Below, piece by piece: positions 8,496-15,906 of a stretch of DNA of 44,293 nt. Every line of letters begins with the position of its first letter. Within the stretch, counting starts at the first letter, position 1. The notes beneath the pieces are model-generated. The model saw only the letters and a list, made by a program, of their open reading frames with translations, was not told where the DNA came from and made no database searches. Origin of the DNA: an uncultured Clostridium sp. (GTDB taxonomy: Bacteria; Bacillota; Clostridia; TANB77; CAG-508); the NCBI GenBank assembly GCA_900553755.1, contig USEX01000008.1, forward strand, positions 1 through 44,293, in the 5' to 3' direction. The position numbers were made by a program, and so were the translations under genes.

Positions 8496-9509
8496 CTATG
8501 CAAAATAATCTAATTTCATCGCTTTTTTTACTTTTTTCATTGTCTTTTCTGCTTCTTTTTTAGCCTTTGCAGTTCCATCCATCAATATTTTATCTACTAT
8601 TTCTGGATGTTCCTCATAATACTTTCTTTTCTCTCTAATTGGTCTTAATGTTTCTATTATATTGTGAGCTAACTGTTTTTTGCAAGCAACGCATCCTCTG
8701 CTACCAGCCTTGCATTCAGCACACACGTTTTCATATTCTTCCTTGCCCGAGAACAAATTATGATAATATGCCACCATGCATACATCCGGATTTCCTAAAT
8801 CATCTTTCTTTATTCTTTTCGGATCTGTTACTGCACTCATAACTTTTCTTGTTATTTCTTCTTCACTGTCAGACAAATAGATTGCATTTCCTAATGATTT
8901 TCCCATTTTTTCATTGCCATCTAAGCCTTTAATTCTTTTATCAGATGATAAAACAGCTTGTGGTTCTATTAAAACATCCCCATAAATTGAATTAAATTTT
9001 CTTACTATCTCTCTGCATTGTTCTATTAATGGCAGCTGGTCTTCTCCTACAGGTACAAGTTCTCCACTAAAGCAAGTAATATCTGCAGCTTGGCTTACTG
9101 GATATCCCAAAAAGCCATATGTAACGCTCTCTCCAAAAATATCTCTTTTTTGGGCAATTTCAGTTTTTACGGTTGGATTTCTTTCTAGCCTAGCAATAGT
9201 TACTAGATTAGAATAAAACACAGTAAGTTCTGCTGTTTCTGGTATCATTGATTGAATATATATTGTTGTTTTTTCTGGATCTATTCCACAAGATAAATAA
9301 TCCATTGCAACTTCTCTTACATTTTTTCTTACTTTTTCTGGATTATTAAAATTATCTGTTAATGCTTGAACATCCGCAATTAATATGTATGGATCATATA
9401 ATCCAGATTCTTGCATTTCTACTCTCTTTTTTATAGATCCAAAATAGTGGCCTATATGTAGCCTTCCGGTGGGCCTATCACCCGTTAAAATTCTTTTCTT
9501 TTCTGCCAT
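8496..9509 (-). CDS. trpS: Tryptophanyl-tRNA synthetase, iron-sulfur type
   Basis: A class I aminoacyl-tRNA synthetase that charges tRNA-Trp. The HIGH signature is HIGH at 18-21 within GRLHIGHYFGS and the KMSKS-type loop is KMGKSLGN. Length (337 aa) is normal. Toward the C-terminus it carries four cysteines in the order C-x21-C-x6-C-x2-C (from NPDVC to GCVACKK). This nearly matches the C-x22-C-x6-C-x2-C motif that binds a 4Fe-4S cluster in Thermotoga maritima TrpRS and that helps anticodon recognition. The start follows GGAGG by 8 bases. No T-box features (specifier TGG with a terminator/antiterminator) are apparent in the short upstream region. First large gene of an operon with the 7345-8487 gene and obgE. 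Confidence 0.95.
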   Translation of the reverse strand: MAEKKRILTGDRPTGRLHIGHYFGSIKKRVEMQESGLYDPYILIADVQALTDNFNNPEKVRKNVREVAMDYLSCGIDPEKTTIYIQSMIPETAELTVFYSNLVTIARLERNPTVKTEIAQKRDIFGESVTYGFLGYPVSQAADITCFSGELVPVGEDQLPLIEQCREIVRKFNSIYGDVLIEPQAVLSSDKRIKGLDGNEKMGKSLGNAIYLSDSEEEITRKVMSAVTDPKRIKKDDLGNPDVCMVAYYHNLFSGKEEYENVCAECKAGSRGCVACKKQLAHNIIETLRPIREKRKYYEEHPEIVDKILMDGTAKAKKEAEKTMKKVKKAMKLDYFA

Positions 9510-9526
9510 TTTATTTCCTCCGTTTG

Positions 9527-9571
9527 CTATAAAATATTTTCAAAGCTTCTTTCTGTTAACCCAAATCTCAT
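9527..9571 (-). CDS. Possible 14-residue upstream ORF before trpS
   Basis: Between the promoter and trpS is a short frame MRFGLTERSFENIL followed by TAG. It has a proper ribosome site (AGGAG, 8 bases upstream) and ends 17 bases before trpS. It contains no Trp codon, so it is not a classical Trp attenuator peptide. The residues resemble the start of some nucleotidyltransferase-type proteins, so it may be a decayed gene start. It may also be a translated leader. No function is claimed. Confidence 0.35.
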   Translation of the reverse strand: MRFGLTERSFENIL

Positions 9572-9599
9572 ATTATTTACTCCTAAAATTTATGTACCT

Positions 9600-9628
9600 A
9601 TTATATAAGATTTTATTATTTTTTACAA
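9600..9628 (-). promoter_or_regulatory. Promoter for the trpS-obgE run
   Basis: Minus strand TTGTAA (9628-9623), 17-base spacer, TATAAT (9605-9600), lying just after the rpmA terminator. Good -10 and spacing, imperfect -35. Confidence 0.6.
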
Positions 9629-9646
9629 TATAAACATGTGATTTTA

Positions 9647-9688
9647 GAAAAAACTTCCTACAACTCATAAGAGTGTAGGAAGTTTTTT
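9647..9688 (-). terminator. Terminator of the rplU-rpmA operon
   Basis: A long hairpin (AAACTTCCTACA / TGTAGGAAGTTT with an extra CTC-ATAA-GAG tip), flanked by A and T runs on both sides, overlaps the rpmA stop codon. It fits intrinsic termination on the minus strand. Confidence 0.85.
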
Positions 9689-10085
9689 ATTTCTCTGCTA
9701 CTTCTTTCTTTGCAGTTTTTGTTGTTGCTTTTTTAGTTGTAGCTGTTTTTGTTGTTTTCTTTGTTGCTGCTTTTTTCTCTGTTTTTTCAGCTTTTGGAGC
9801 TTCTTTTTTTGCAGCTATTGATTTTAATTCTTCGTCAGTATAAACACTAACTTGTTTTTTATCTTTTCCTAGTCTTTCAAATTTAACCATACCAGTTACT
9901 TTTGCATATAGTGTATCATCGCTTCCGATTCCAACATTTTTACCTGGATGGAATTTTGTTCCTCTTTGTCTTACTAGTATATTTCCAGCTGGTACTATTT
10001 GTCCATCTGCTCTTTTTAGTCCAAGACGTTTAGATTCACTGTCTCTGCCGTTCTTAACACTACCTTGACCTTTCTTATGAGCCAT
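9687..10085 (-). CDS. rpmA: Ribosomal protein bL27 with long basic tail
   Basis: Large-subunit protein whose N-terminus reaches the peptidyl-transferase centre. The core (about 1-85) is typical: AHKKGQGSVKNGRDSESKRLG, then GNILVRQRGTKFHPG (split here for clarity at residues 35-49) and a YAKVTGMVKFE strand. Two oddities are visible. First, it begins directly MAHKKGQG and lacks the short N-terminal extension that Prp protease removes in most Firmicutes. No prp gene lies between rplU and rpmA, where it normally sits. Second, residues about 88-132 are a low-complexity Lys/Thr/Ala tail that is not part of the standard protein. A GGGAG site precedes the ATG. Confidence 0.95.
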   Translation of the reverse strand: MAHKKGQGSVKNGRDSESKRLGLKRADGQIVPAGNILVRQRGTKFHPGKNVGIGSDDTLYAKVTGMVKFERLGKDKKQVSVYTDEELKSIAAKKEAPKAEKTEKKAATKKTTKTATTKKATTKTAKKEVAEK

Positions 10086-10144
10086 TACGATTCACTCCCT
10101 TCGGTAATAATATATTTATATATCAATTAATTTCTGATTAATGC

Positions 10145-10528
10145 TTAAGCCTTAGCTTCTTTTTTAGCTTCTGTCTTTGTTTCTTTAGCTTCAGCTTTCT
10201 TTTCTGCTTTCTCAGCAGCTGTTTTTATAGATGTTATTTCAACCTTTGTGTATGGTTGTCTATGTCCTTGGGTTCTTCTGTAGTTTTTCTTAGCTTTGTA
10301 TTTGTAAACTATTATTTTTTTAGCTTTACCATTAGCTACTACTTTTCCCTCAACTTTAACACCTTTAACATAAGGAACTCCGACTTCTACTTTCTTATCG
10401 TCAGACACTAAAACTACTTTATCAAAAGTAACTTTTTTACCTTCTTCTACATCTAATTTTTCGAAGAATACTACATCTCCTTCTGCTACTTTGTATTGTT
10501 TTCCACAGCTTTCGATTATTGCGTACAT
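10145..10528 (-). CDS. rplU: Ribosomal protein bL21 with basic/acidic tail
   Basis: Large-subunit protein that binds 23S rRNA beside bL20. Residues 1-102 are canonical: MYAIIESCGKQYKVAEGDVV at the start and the conserved NYRRTQGHRQPYTKVEI block with KYKAKKNYRRT near 80-100. Residues about 103-127 form a Lys/Glu/Ala-rich extension, like that on bL27. First gene of a two-gene operon (59-base gap to rpmA), preceded by a strong GGGAGG ribosome site and a roughly 120-base leader. Confidence 0.95.
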   Translation of the reverse strand: MYAIIESCGKQYKVAEGDVVFFEKLDVEEGKKVTFDKVVLVSDDKKVEVGVPYVKGVKVEGKVVANGKAKKIIVYKYKAKKNYRRTQGHRQPYTKVEITSIKTAAEKAEKKAEAKETKTEAKKEAKA

Positions 10529-10649
10529 TATTTGTACACCTCCCTTTACACGTATACTCGCTAAGCATAAAATTCAAGGCAGTTGCTTATTAATTTTTTA
10601 TAAAAATTAATATTAACATTTAGTTGCCCGACCCAGGCGGCTTACAGAT
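10529..10649 (-). ncRNA. Probable L21 leader (rplU 5' UTR)
   Basis: The roughly 120-base transcribed leader of rplU-rpmA includes a GC-rich block, GCCGCCTGGGTCGGGCAACT, striking in such AT-rich DNA. It also holds an AT-rich hairpin TTAATTTTT-ATA-AAAAATTAA and a second GCAACTGCC block. Structured L21 leaders that give feedback control are known in Firmicutes. Location and a conserved-looking core suggest the same here. I did not fold it, and the family match is from position and memory. Confidence 0.45.
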
Positions 10650-10653
10650 GCTT

Positions 10654-10682
10654 ATTTTACCATATATTTTTATATTTGTCAA
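10654..10682 (-). promoter_or_regulatory. rplU promoter inside the recombinase remnant
   Basis: Minus strand TTGACA (10682-10677), exactly 17 bases, TAAAAT (10659-10654). The hexamers fall in the last codons of the serine-recombinase remnant, whose TAA stop lies within the -10 box. This is the only good promoter seen upstream of rplU. Confidence 0.75.
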
Positions 10683-11394
10683 ATAAAAACTTCTCTGATT
10701 TTTGCACAAGCATTGTTCTTGTTATTTCTTTCATATTTACAAAGTCTTTTACAAGTTTATTTATATCTACAGAAGAATCTTCGTTTTCTATTTGTTTCTG
10801 CAAACATTTAATTCTTTCGTTAGTATCTTTCCTCATTTCAATTTGCTTTGAGTAAAACCTTGTAAAATCTTCATCTTCAAACAAACCTTTGCATTTATCT
10901 TCATATAACTTGTCTATAATTTTATCAATGTCTTTTAGTTTCTTTTCTAAAACTAGAATTTCATTTTTGAAATTAAACCTATCTTTTAGTATTTTGTCTT
11001 TAGAAGAATTTGCAACATTCATATACTTGTTTTCATCTAAAAACTCTTTACATCTTGTTTTTACTTGTTCCAGTACATAATTTGTTAGTTTTTCTAAATT
11101 ATTACTATGTGGAGTGCATAAGTGTAAATGAGTATTACAAGCATAAGTTTTACATCTCACATAAAAAGTAGTTTTGTTAGGATGTTTTTGAGGTACAATA
11201 CTTAATTTCTTGCCACATTCTTTGCAAGTTAATAAACCTTTTAATAACCAATCATAAGATTTAACCCTTGTACTAGTTCTACTTTTTATCATATCTTGTA
11301 CTATATTGAAAGTTTCTTCATCAACTAATGGTGTATGCTTATCTTTTACAATTATTTTTTCTTCCATAGGCATTGTCATTACTTTTTCGTGTTG
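10657..11394 (-). pseudogene. Serine recombinase, C-terminal remnant
   Basis: The frame encodes only the C-terminal part of a large serine recombinase. It has the end of the Recombinase domain (HTPLVDEETFNIVQDMIKSR), the zinc beta-ribbon (LLKGLLTCKECGKKLS, then a Cys/His-containing YVRCKTYACNTHLHLC) and a long coiled-coil (about 125-200). The N-terminal resolvase catalytic domain with its active Ser, about 150-250 residues, is absent. An in-frame stop lies at 11397-11395 and no ribosome site precedes the first ATG. It is therefore a broken gene and cannot catalyse recombination. It marks one end of a relic mobile element (10.65-16.0 kb) and abuts the host rplU promoter. Confidence 0.85.
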
Positions 11395-11510
11395 TTAATA
11401 ATTTGCTTAAAATCTTTTACACATTGATATTTCAATACTTAAAACTTATTTGGTTAATTTTCTTTCTATAAGTTTTAGCAATAAGTTTTGCAAAAGGTAT
11501 TGTATTTATA

Positions 11511-11525
11511 TTACTATAATAGTAA
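11511..11525 (+). promoter_or_regulatory. Palindrome over a possible -10 box
   Basis: TTACTATAATAGTAA is a perfect 15-base palindrome that contains TATAAT, about 95 bases before the 11620 start codon. It could be a promoter -10 with an overlapping operator. No convincing -35 at the right distance was found. The rest of 11395-11619 is AT-rich and holds nothing else that I can identify. Confidence 0.3.
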
Positions 11526-11619
11526 AATGTAATTAGAATGTCAATAACAATTTATTATTTTTTTAAAATTGTTGAACATTCTTTATAAATTCATTAATAA
11601 CGAAAGGAGACAAAAAGCT

Positions 11620-12708
11620 ATGGGACTACCAGAAGTAACATTTTTTGATGATTTCTACTTTTGGTTTAATACTGAAACTAAAAAAGAATATTATGCTACA
11701 CCTTTATATTTCTATAAAGCTGATTTCCATTTAGATACAGAAAATAAATTAAGAGATGTATTTTACAAAGAATCCGAATTAACCGATCAAGGTCTTAAAC
11801 ACCCTGCTAGTTTGTATTTTCCATTTTACGAAAAATTAGGGCTATTATTATTAAAATTTTTAAATGCAGACTTATCTAACTATGAAATGGCTAATAAATC
11901 TTTCTTTTATGCTTATGGATTTGAAATATTAAAAGATTTAGATGAAGGTTATAAATTTGATTTAAAAACAAACTATGGCAGTAATGAAGAATATTTGAAA
12001 GTAACAACCAAAATATTTGAAGATTTGCAAGAAAATCTAATTGATTTACAACAAGAACTAATAAAAGCAGTTACATATATTTATAATTTAGATAATACTA
12101 AAACACTTGAAAAATATACATATTCGGAAAGATTTGCCGTTTACCTAATAAAAAGATTAGGCAAATTATATACATATTATAAAAACGATTTTATTATGAG
12201 AGATAGTTATTCTAGGAAGTATAAAGATTTTGACAATGATAGCGAATATGAATTGTTAGAAATATTACAAAGTAAAAAACAAGTTCTTTCAATGAGTGAT
12301 ACTCATAAAAGTAATGATTTAGCAAGTATTTGCTATGCTATACTTGAAGAACTTTCTAAAATACCTAATTATCCAATTAAGAAATGTCAGAATTGTGGAA
12401 TGTATTTTATACCAAATGCGAAAACTGATGAGGTTTATTGTGATTACCCTAAAGAAATCTCAAAATCTTGTAGAGATTTAGGTGCATTTCAATCTTATAC
12501 TGAAAGATTAAAACAAAATAAGGCTATGGGCGAATATAGAAGAACATATCAACAAAAATTTATGCAAGTTAGAAAAGATAAAGAGAATACAAAACTAGTA
12601 AAAGACTTTGATAAATGGAAAAAACAAGCTAAAGAAAAAATTAATGATATGAAAAAAGGTAAACTTACTGAAAATGAAGTTTACGAGTGGATTATAGCTA
12701 ACAAATAA
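11620..12708 (+). CDS. DUF6076-like zinc-motif protein
   Basis: A 362-aa soluble protein, the only plus-strand gene in the relic element. The start is the ATG at 11620 after AAAGGAG; a longer frame from a TTG at 11569 lacks a ribosome site. Residues 1-250 are helical, acidic and Tyr-rich. Toward the C-terminus is a Cys cluster, CQNCGMYFIPNAKTDEVYC then SKSC, as in treble-clef or zinc-ribbon proteins, followed by a Lys-rich helix. The Cys cluster with FIP and the following helical tail is the arrangement I associate with DUF6076 proteins, which often occur on mobile elements. The function is unknown and the assignment is from memory. A strong terminator follows directly. Confidence 0.7.
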   Translation: MGLPEVTFFDDFYFWFNTETKKEYYATPLYFYKADFHLDTENKLRDVFYKESELTDQGLKHPASLYFPFYEKLGLLLLKFLNADLSNYEMANKSFFYAYGFEILKDLDEGYKFDLKTNYGSNEEYLKVTTKIFEDLQENLIDLQQELIKAVTYIYNLDNTKTLEKYTYSERFAVYLIKRLGKLYTYYKNDFIMRDSYSRKYKDFDNDSEYELLEILQSKKQVLSMSDTHKSNDLASICYAILEELSKIPNYPIKKCQNCGMYFIPNAKTDEVYCDYPKEISKSCRDLGAFQSYTERLKQNKAMGEYRRTYQQKFMQVRKDKENTKLVKDFDKWKKQAKEKINDMKKGKLTENEVYEWIIANK

Positions 12709-12711
12709 TAC

Positions 12712-12753
12712 AAAAGCCAAGATTATAAGCTAAAAATTATCTTGGCTTTTATT
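12712..12753 (+). terminator. Terminator of the DUF6076-like gene
   Basis: AAAAGCCAAGAT / ATCTTGGCTTTT, a 12-bp perfect stem ending in TTTT, four bases after the stop codon. It may serve both directions, since the convergent zinc-ribbon ORF ends at 12796. Confidence 0.8.
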
Positions 12754-12795
12754 ATTCGTTCAATTTCTTACACATAATATTTCTATATATTTCGC

Positions 12796-13206
12796 TTAAT
12801 ATAAAACATCATCATTTCTATCATCATATGGCGATGTTGTTTCATCTCCTACATCTCCATTATTATTCAAATAATATTTTTCGCATTTATTACAATATAA
12901 ATGACTACCATCTGGCATTAAAAACATTAATCTTTCATTACACCTTGGACATTTTAATATATCTTTTGCTGAAAATTTTTCATTATAAACATTGATTATT
13001 TCATTTTTTGTTTCTTCTTCTGAATTAAATATTTTAGCAAAATAATGTGTTGTTTCGGTTCCATCATCTAAAGTCAAATATCCTTCTCCAATAAAAACAT
13101 ACCCAATATTTTCTATATATTTAATTTGATATGTTGATGATTGAATTTTGGAAATAATCCTATTCAAATCTAATTTGTTAATTTTCTCTATTTCTTTATC
13201 CTTCAT
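12796..13206 (-). CDS. Zinc-ribbon ORF, possibly the 3' part of a split gene
   Basis: A 136-aa frame of unknown function. Near its C-terminus it has CPRCNERLMFLMPDGSHLYC followed by NKC, two CxxC pairs typical of a zinc ribbon. The ATG at 13206 has no ribosome site. Upstream the same frame stays open (EFSQDELKDFFYYC) back to the TAA stop of the 13252-13896 gene, which is in the same frame. So this may be the downstream part of one longer gene cut by a nonsense codon, rather than an independent gene. The opposite strand carries the DUF6076-like gene ending nearby. Confidence 0.5.
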   Translation of the reverse strand: MKDKEIEKINKLDLNRIISKIQSSTYQIKYIENIGYVFIGEGYLTLDDGTETTHYFAKIFNSEEETKNEIINVYNEKFSAKDILKCPRCNERLMFLMPDGSHLYCNKCEKYYLNNNGDVGDETTSPYDDRNDDVLY

Positions 13207-13251
13207 ACAATAATAGAAAAAATCTTTTAATTCATCTTGAGAAAACTCTCT

Positions 13252-13896
13252 TTATGATTTATTATACTTATTAAATAAACTTTCTGGATTATTTGATTTT
13301 AGTATATCTTTAGTAAATTCATTAAATAAATCTTTATTTGATGCAAGTTTCTTTAAAAAATTAATTTTTTCTTCTTCACTTATATTAGTCAATTTATTGA
13401 AATATTCTTTTAATAAATCTTTCCAAAAAGGATCATTTCCAATAAAAGATTCTATTACTTTCTCTATTGTTTCTGTCATCAAATTTAAATTTTTATCATA
13501 ATCATAATTACATTTACTACAATGATATATAGGATTATCCTCGCTTAATTCACAACCTCCTGCAATATATTTATTTGTATCAATTTCTCCTTTAATTTTT
13601 CCATAAATATATTCTTTTAAAATCGAATAACATTTTGGACATCTAATTTTTTCTTTTTCATTTAATTCAAAACCTGTTATTTTTTTATTTTTTAATAACT
13701 CCTCTATTACACTTATTTCTGTTCTTACATTTTCTATACAGTTATTATCATCAATTTCTTTGTCTATTTCTTCTTGTCTTGCTTTTTTCAATTCGTCTGA
13801 AGATAAATATTTTTGTAAATCTTCTAGCTCTCTTTCTAATTCATCTACTGAATAATCTTTATATTCATCAAAATATATACCTGGTCCTATAGCCAT
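13252..13896 (-). CDS. Zinc-ribbon protein of the relic element, 214 aa
   Basis: An acidic, helical protein with an AAAGGAG ribosome site 8 bases before the ATG. Residues 1-75 are predicted helical. A zinc-ribbon follows (CPKCYSILKEYIYGKI, then YHCSKCNYDY), with two CxxC pairs about 40 residues apart. The C-terminal 70 residues are helical and Lys/Glu-rich. It starts 29 bases after the ADP-ribosyltransferase-like gene stops and is probably co-transcribed with it. That makes it a candidate partner, regulator or immunity protein, although nothing in the sequence proves this. It ends in TAA, beyond which the same frame continues into the 12796-13206 ORF. Confidence 0.6.
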   Translation of the reverse strand: MAIGPGIYFDEYKDYSVDELERELEDLQKYLSSDELKKARQEEIDKEIDDNNCIENVRTEISVIEELLKNKKITGFELNEKEKIRCPKCYSILKEYIYGKIKGEIDTNKYIAGGCELSEDNPIYHCSKCNYDYDKNLNLMTETIEKVIESFIGNDPFWKDLLKEYFNKLTNISEEEKINFLKKLASNKDLFNEFTKDILKSNNPESLFNKYNKS

Positions 13897-13925
13897 TTTT
13901 TATCACTCCTTTTTAATATTATTTT

Positions 13926-15410
13926 TTATAATTCCATACCACCCATATCCACTATAGGCTGTTGTGGAACTTGTCCTTGAATCATTTTGGCATTACCTTG
14001 TTCTTGATTTTGCTGTTGTGTTTGAGTTTGCTGTGATTGTTGTTCCTGTTGTTCTCTGTGTCTCCTTGCAATTTCAGCACTTTCTCTTTGTATTCTAGCC
14101 TTCTCTTCTGGTTCTAATTCCCATGGCTTCTTTTCTACTGTTTTAGTTTTTGTATTTTGCTGTTGTCGATCTTGGTAAGTTGTATCTTGTGTTCCATCAT
14201 TTCTTCCTCTAGAAAATCTTGATCTAATTTGATTAAAAAATCGTGAAAATCTATTTTGCCTAGCAGGTAAATTTTCTAAATTTCCGTTTTGCGAATATGT
14301 TTGTTGTTGTATCGTTTGATCATACAAATTATCACTTTCTGCTTGTGTAGAAAAAGACTTCTCATAACTATTGCTTCTTTGCTCTGTTGCTTGTTGTCCT
14401 ACATCCTTATAACATTCTCTTTCTTTACTTAATAATAAACCTTGTAATACAGTCTTACTTTTTCCATTTTTATCAATAACACCACTTTGAGCTCCAACTA
14501 CATATATATCATTTGGATTTAATAAAACTTCTTGCTCTACACTATCATAATCTGATAACTGCGTTATATACGCTCCTTGAGTTCCTTTTGGAGCATATAT
14601 TTCCATAACAGTATCATATTCATCATATTTTGCAAAAGAAGAATCATATAATGGAGATGTACTTGTATAGCCTTTATTATTCATACTTTTTCCAACATAA
14701 TTTTGCATATCTACTTGACCATTTGTTTTAATTGCCCTATACAATTTCATTGATTGTGGTAATCTTGCTTTTGATAATCCTTCATCTAAACTTGAAATTG
14801 TCTCATCTATATGTTCAAATGAATTCATATCTTTTACAGCTTTACATACTGATGGAGAACAAGCTCTTGGCAAATTCATTTCTTGCATATGTGAATTTAT
14901 AATGTCATAATTATTGTGAACTGGTTTATCATAATTTAGTTGTTGTATGACATTACTAATTTCATATATCTGACTTTGACTCATTCCTCTTTCTTGAAGT
15001 TTAATTGATAAATCTTGCATAATTCCACTTTGTAATTCTGTTCTGGTTATTGTCCCTCTTTTTACTGATAAAATCATATTACTTCCGTTGCTATATTGAT
15101 TAATAGCTTTTGCATTTTCTACTGATATGTTATATGAATTTATAGTATCCATAAATCCTTGTATTTCTGATTGATTTACTCCTATTTGTGGTAATTCTTC
15201 CATAGTATATCCATCAGCTAATCCTTGCAATACTTTTTGATGATTTCCACTTGAACTAAATACATCTGTTAAATCAGCTTCATTTTGAAATGTAGAATAA
15301 TTACCATTTAATATTTCATTTATATCAGACTGTGATAATCCTTGGTTTTGTAGCATATTTGTTATTTGTTGCTTTTGCGTTGATGATAATTTTAATTGTT
15401 CAATCTCCAT
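13926..15410 (-). CDS. Putative ADP-ribosyltransferase (R-S-ExE type), 494 aa
   Basis: The central domain (about 195-315) carries the full signature of arginine-type mono-ADP-ribosyltransferases. These are the Arg in KLYRAI (R225), the STS motif in GYTSTSPL (250-252), and the ExE pair in VEQEVLL (E292, E294) after GAYITQLSDYDS. Such enzymes transfer ADP-ribose from NAD+ to a protein. The N-terminal 190 residues are helical and hold three similar units: GLSQSDINEIL (24-34), GVNQSEIQGFM (77-87) and GMSQSQIYEIS (142-152). The C-terminal third is disordered, with a basic patch (RFSRFFNQIRSRFSRGR) and Gln-rich runs. No signal peptide or membrane segment is visible. It sits in a decayed mobile element behind a relaxase remnant. 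Target and role (toxin, defence or conjugation effector) are unknown. Confidence 0.8.
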   Translation of the reverse strand: MEIEQLKLSSTQKQQITNMLQNQGLSQSDINEILNGNYSTFQNEADLTDVFSSSGNHQKVLQGLADGYTMEELPQIGVNQSEIQGFMDTINSYNISVENAKAINQYSNGSNMILSVKRGTITRTELQSGIMQDLSIKLQERGMSQSQIYEISNVIQQLNYDKPVHNNYDIINSHMQEMNLPRACSPSVCKAVKDMNSFEHIDETISSLDEGLSKARLPQSMKLYRAIKTNGQVDMQNYVGKSMNNKGYTSTSPLYDSSFAKYDEYDTVMEIYAPKGTQGAYITQLSDYDSVEQEVLLNPNDIYVVGAQSGVIDKNGKSKTVLQGLLLSKERECYKDVGQQATEQRSNSYEKSFSTQAESDNLYDQTIQQQTYSQNGNLENLPARQNRFSRFFNQIRSRFSRGRNDGTQDTTYQDRQQQNTKTKTVEKKPWELEPEEKARIQRESAEIARRHREQQEQQSQQTQTQQQNQEQGNAKMIQGQVPQQPIVDMGGMEL

Positions 15411-15486
15411 ATTTTTCTCTCTTTCTTATCTTTTGAGCTTCGTTTCATTTATTCTAAAAACATTTTATTACATTTTTTTATAATTT

Positions 15487-15906
15487 TCAAGTGCTTTTTT
15501 CTTTGTATTCATTTTCTAATTCCTTAACTTTATTATTTAATTCTTTGTTATCAGCAATTATTGTATCTCTTTCTTTTTGATATTTTTCTGATTCTTTTAT
15601 GATTCTTGATTGTTTTGATAATTCTCTATGCAAAGCTAAATTAATATTTCTTAATACTTTTTTAGTATTTTCTAAGTTTGTTATTTTCTTTAAATCTTCT
15701 ATTTTATAATGTTTTGCACCTGTTTCTTCTACTGGCAAACCTCTTTCTAACTCAAAACCTTTTGATGTTACGTATTTATGAAAGTCATTTTGTAATTTTC
15801 TATAACTATCTCTACCTCGCCAAAAGTCTCTGGCACATATTTTATCTATTGCATTACCTTGTTCATCTTTTAAACATGTGAAAATTTTATTTTTACTAAA
15901 TTGTTG
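15487..15906 (-). pseudogene. Pre/Mob (MobV) relaxase, C-terminal remnant
   Basis: The open frame begins after an in-frame TAG (15909-15907) and runs to a stop at 15487. It encodes KIFTCLKDEQGNAIDKICARDFWRG (split: residues about 8-32), then SYRKLQNDFHKYVTSKGFEL and ERG. The pattern KLQ..F..Y....GFELERG plus a following coiled-coil is that of plasmid Pre/Mob relaxases just after their catalytic region. The HUH histidines and N-terminal nicking residues are missing, so it cannot act. The first ATG inside (15738) gives only the coiled-coil end. Its 5' end overlaps the 3' end of a truncated prepilin frame, marking a deletion or insertion junction. Confidence 0.7.

Noticed and set aside
9510..9660. 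Possible T-box or Trp attenuator before trpS
   Set aside because: The leader is too short, has no Trp codons in the small ORF, and no terminator/antiterminator pair lies between the promoter and trpS.
10657..11394. Functional serine recombinase
   Set aside because: The whole N-terminal catalytic domain is missing and an in-frame stop lies just upstream.
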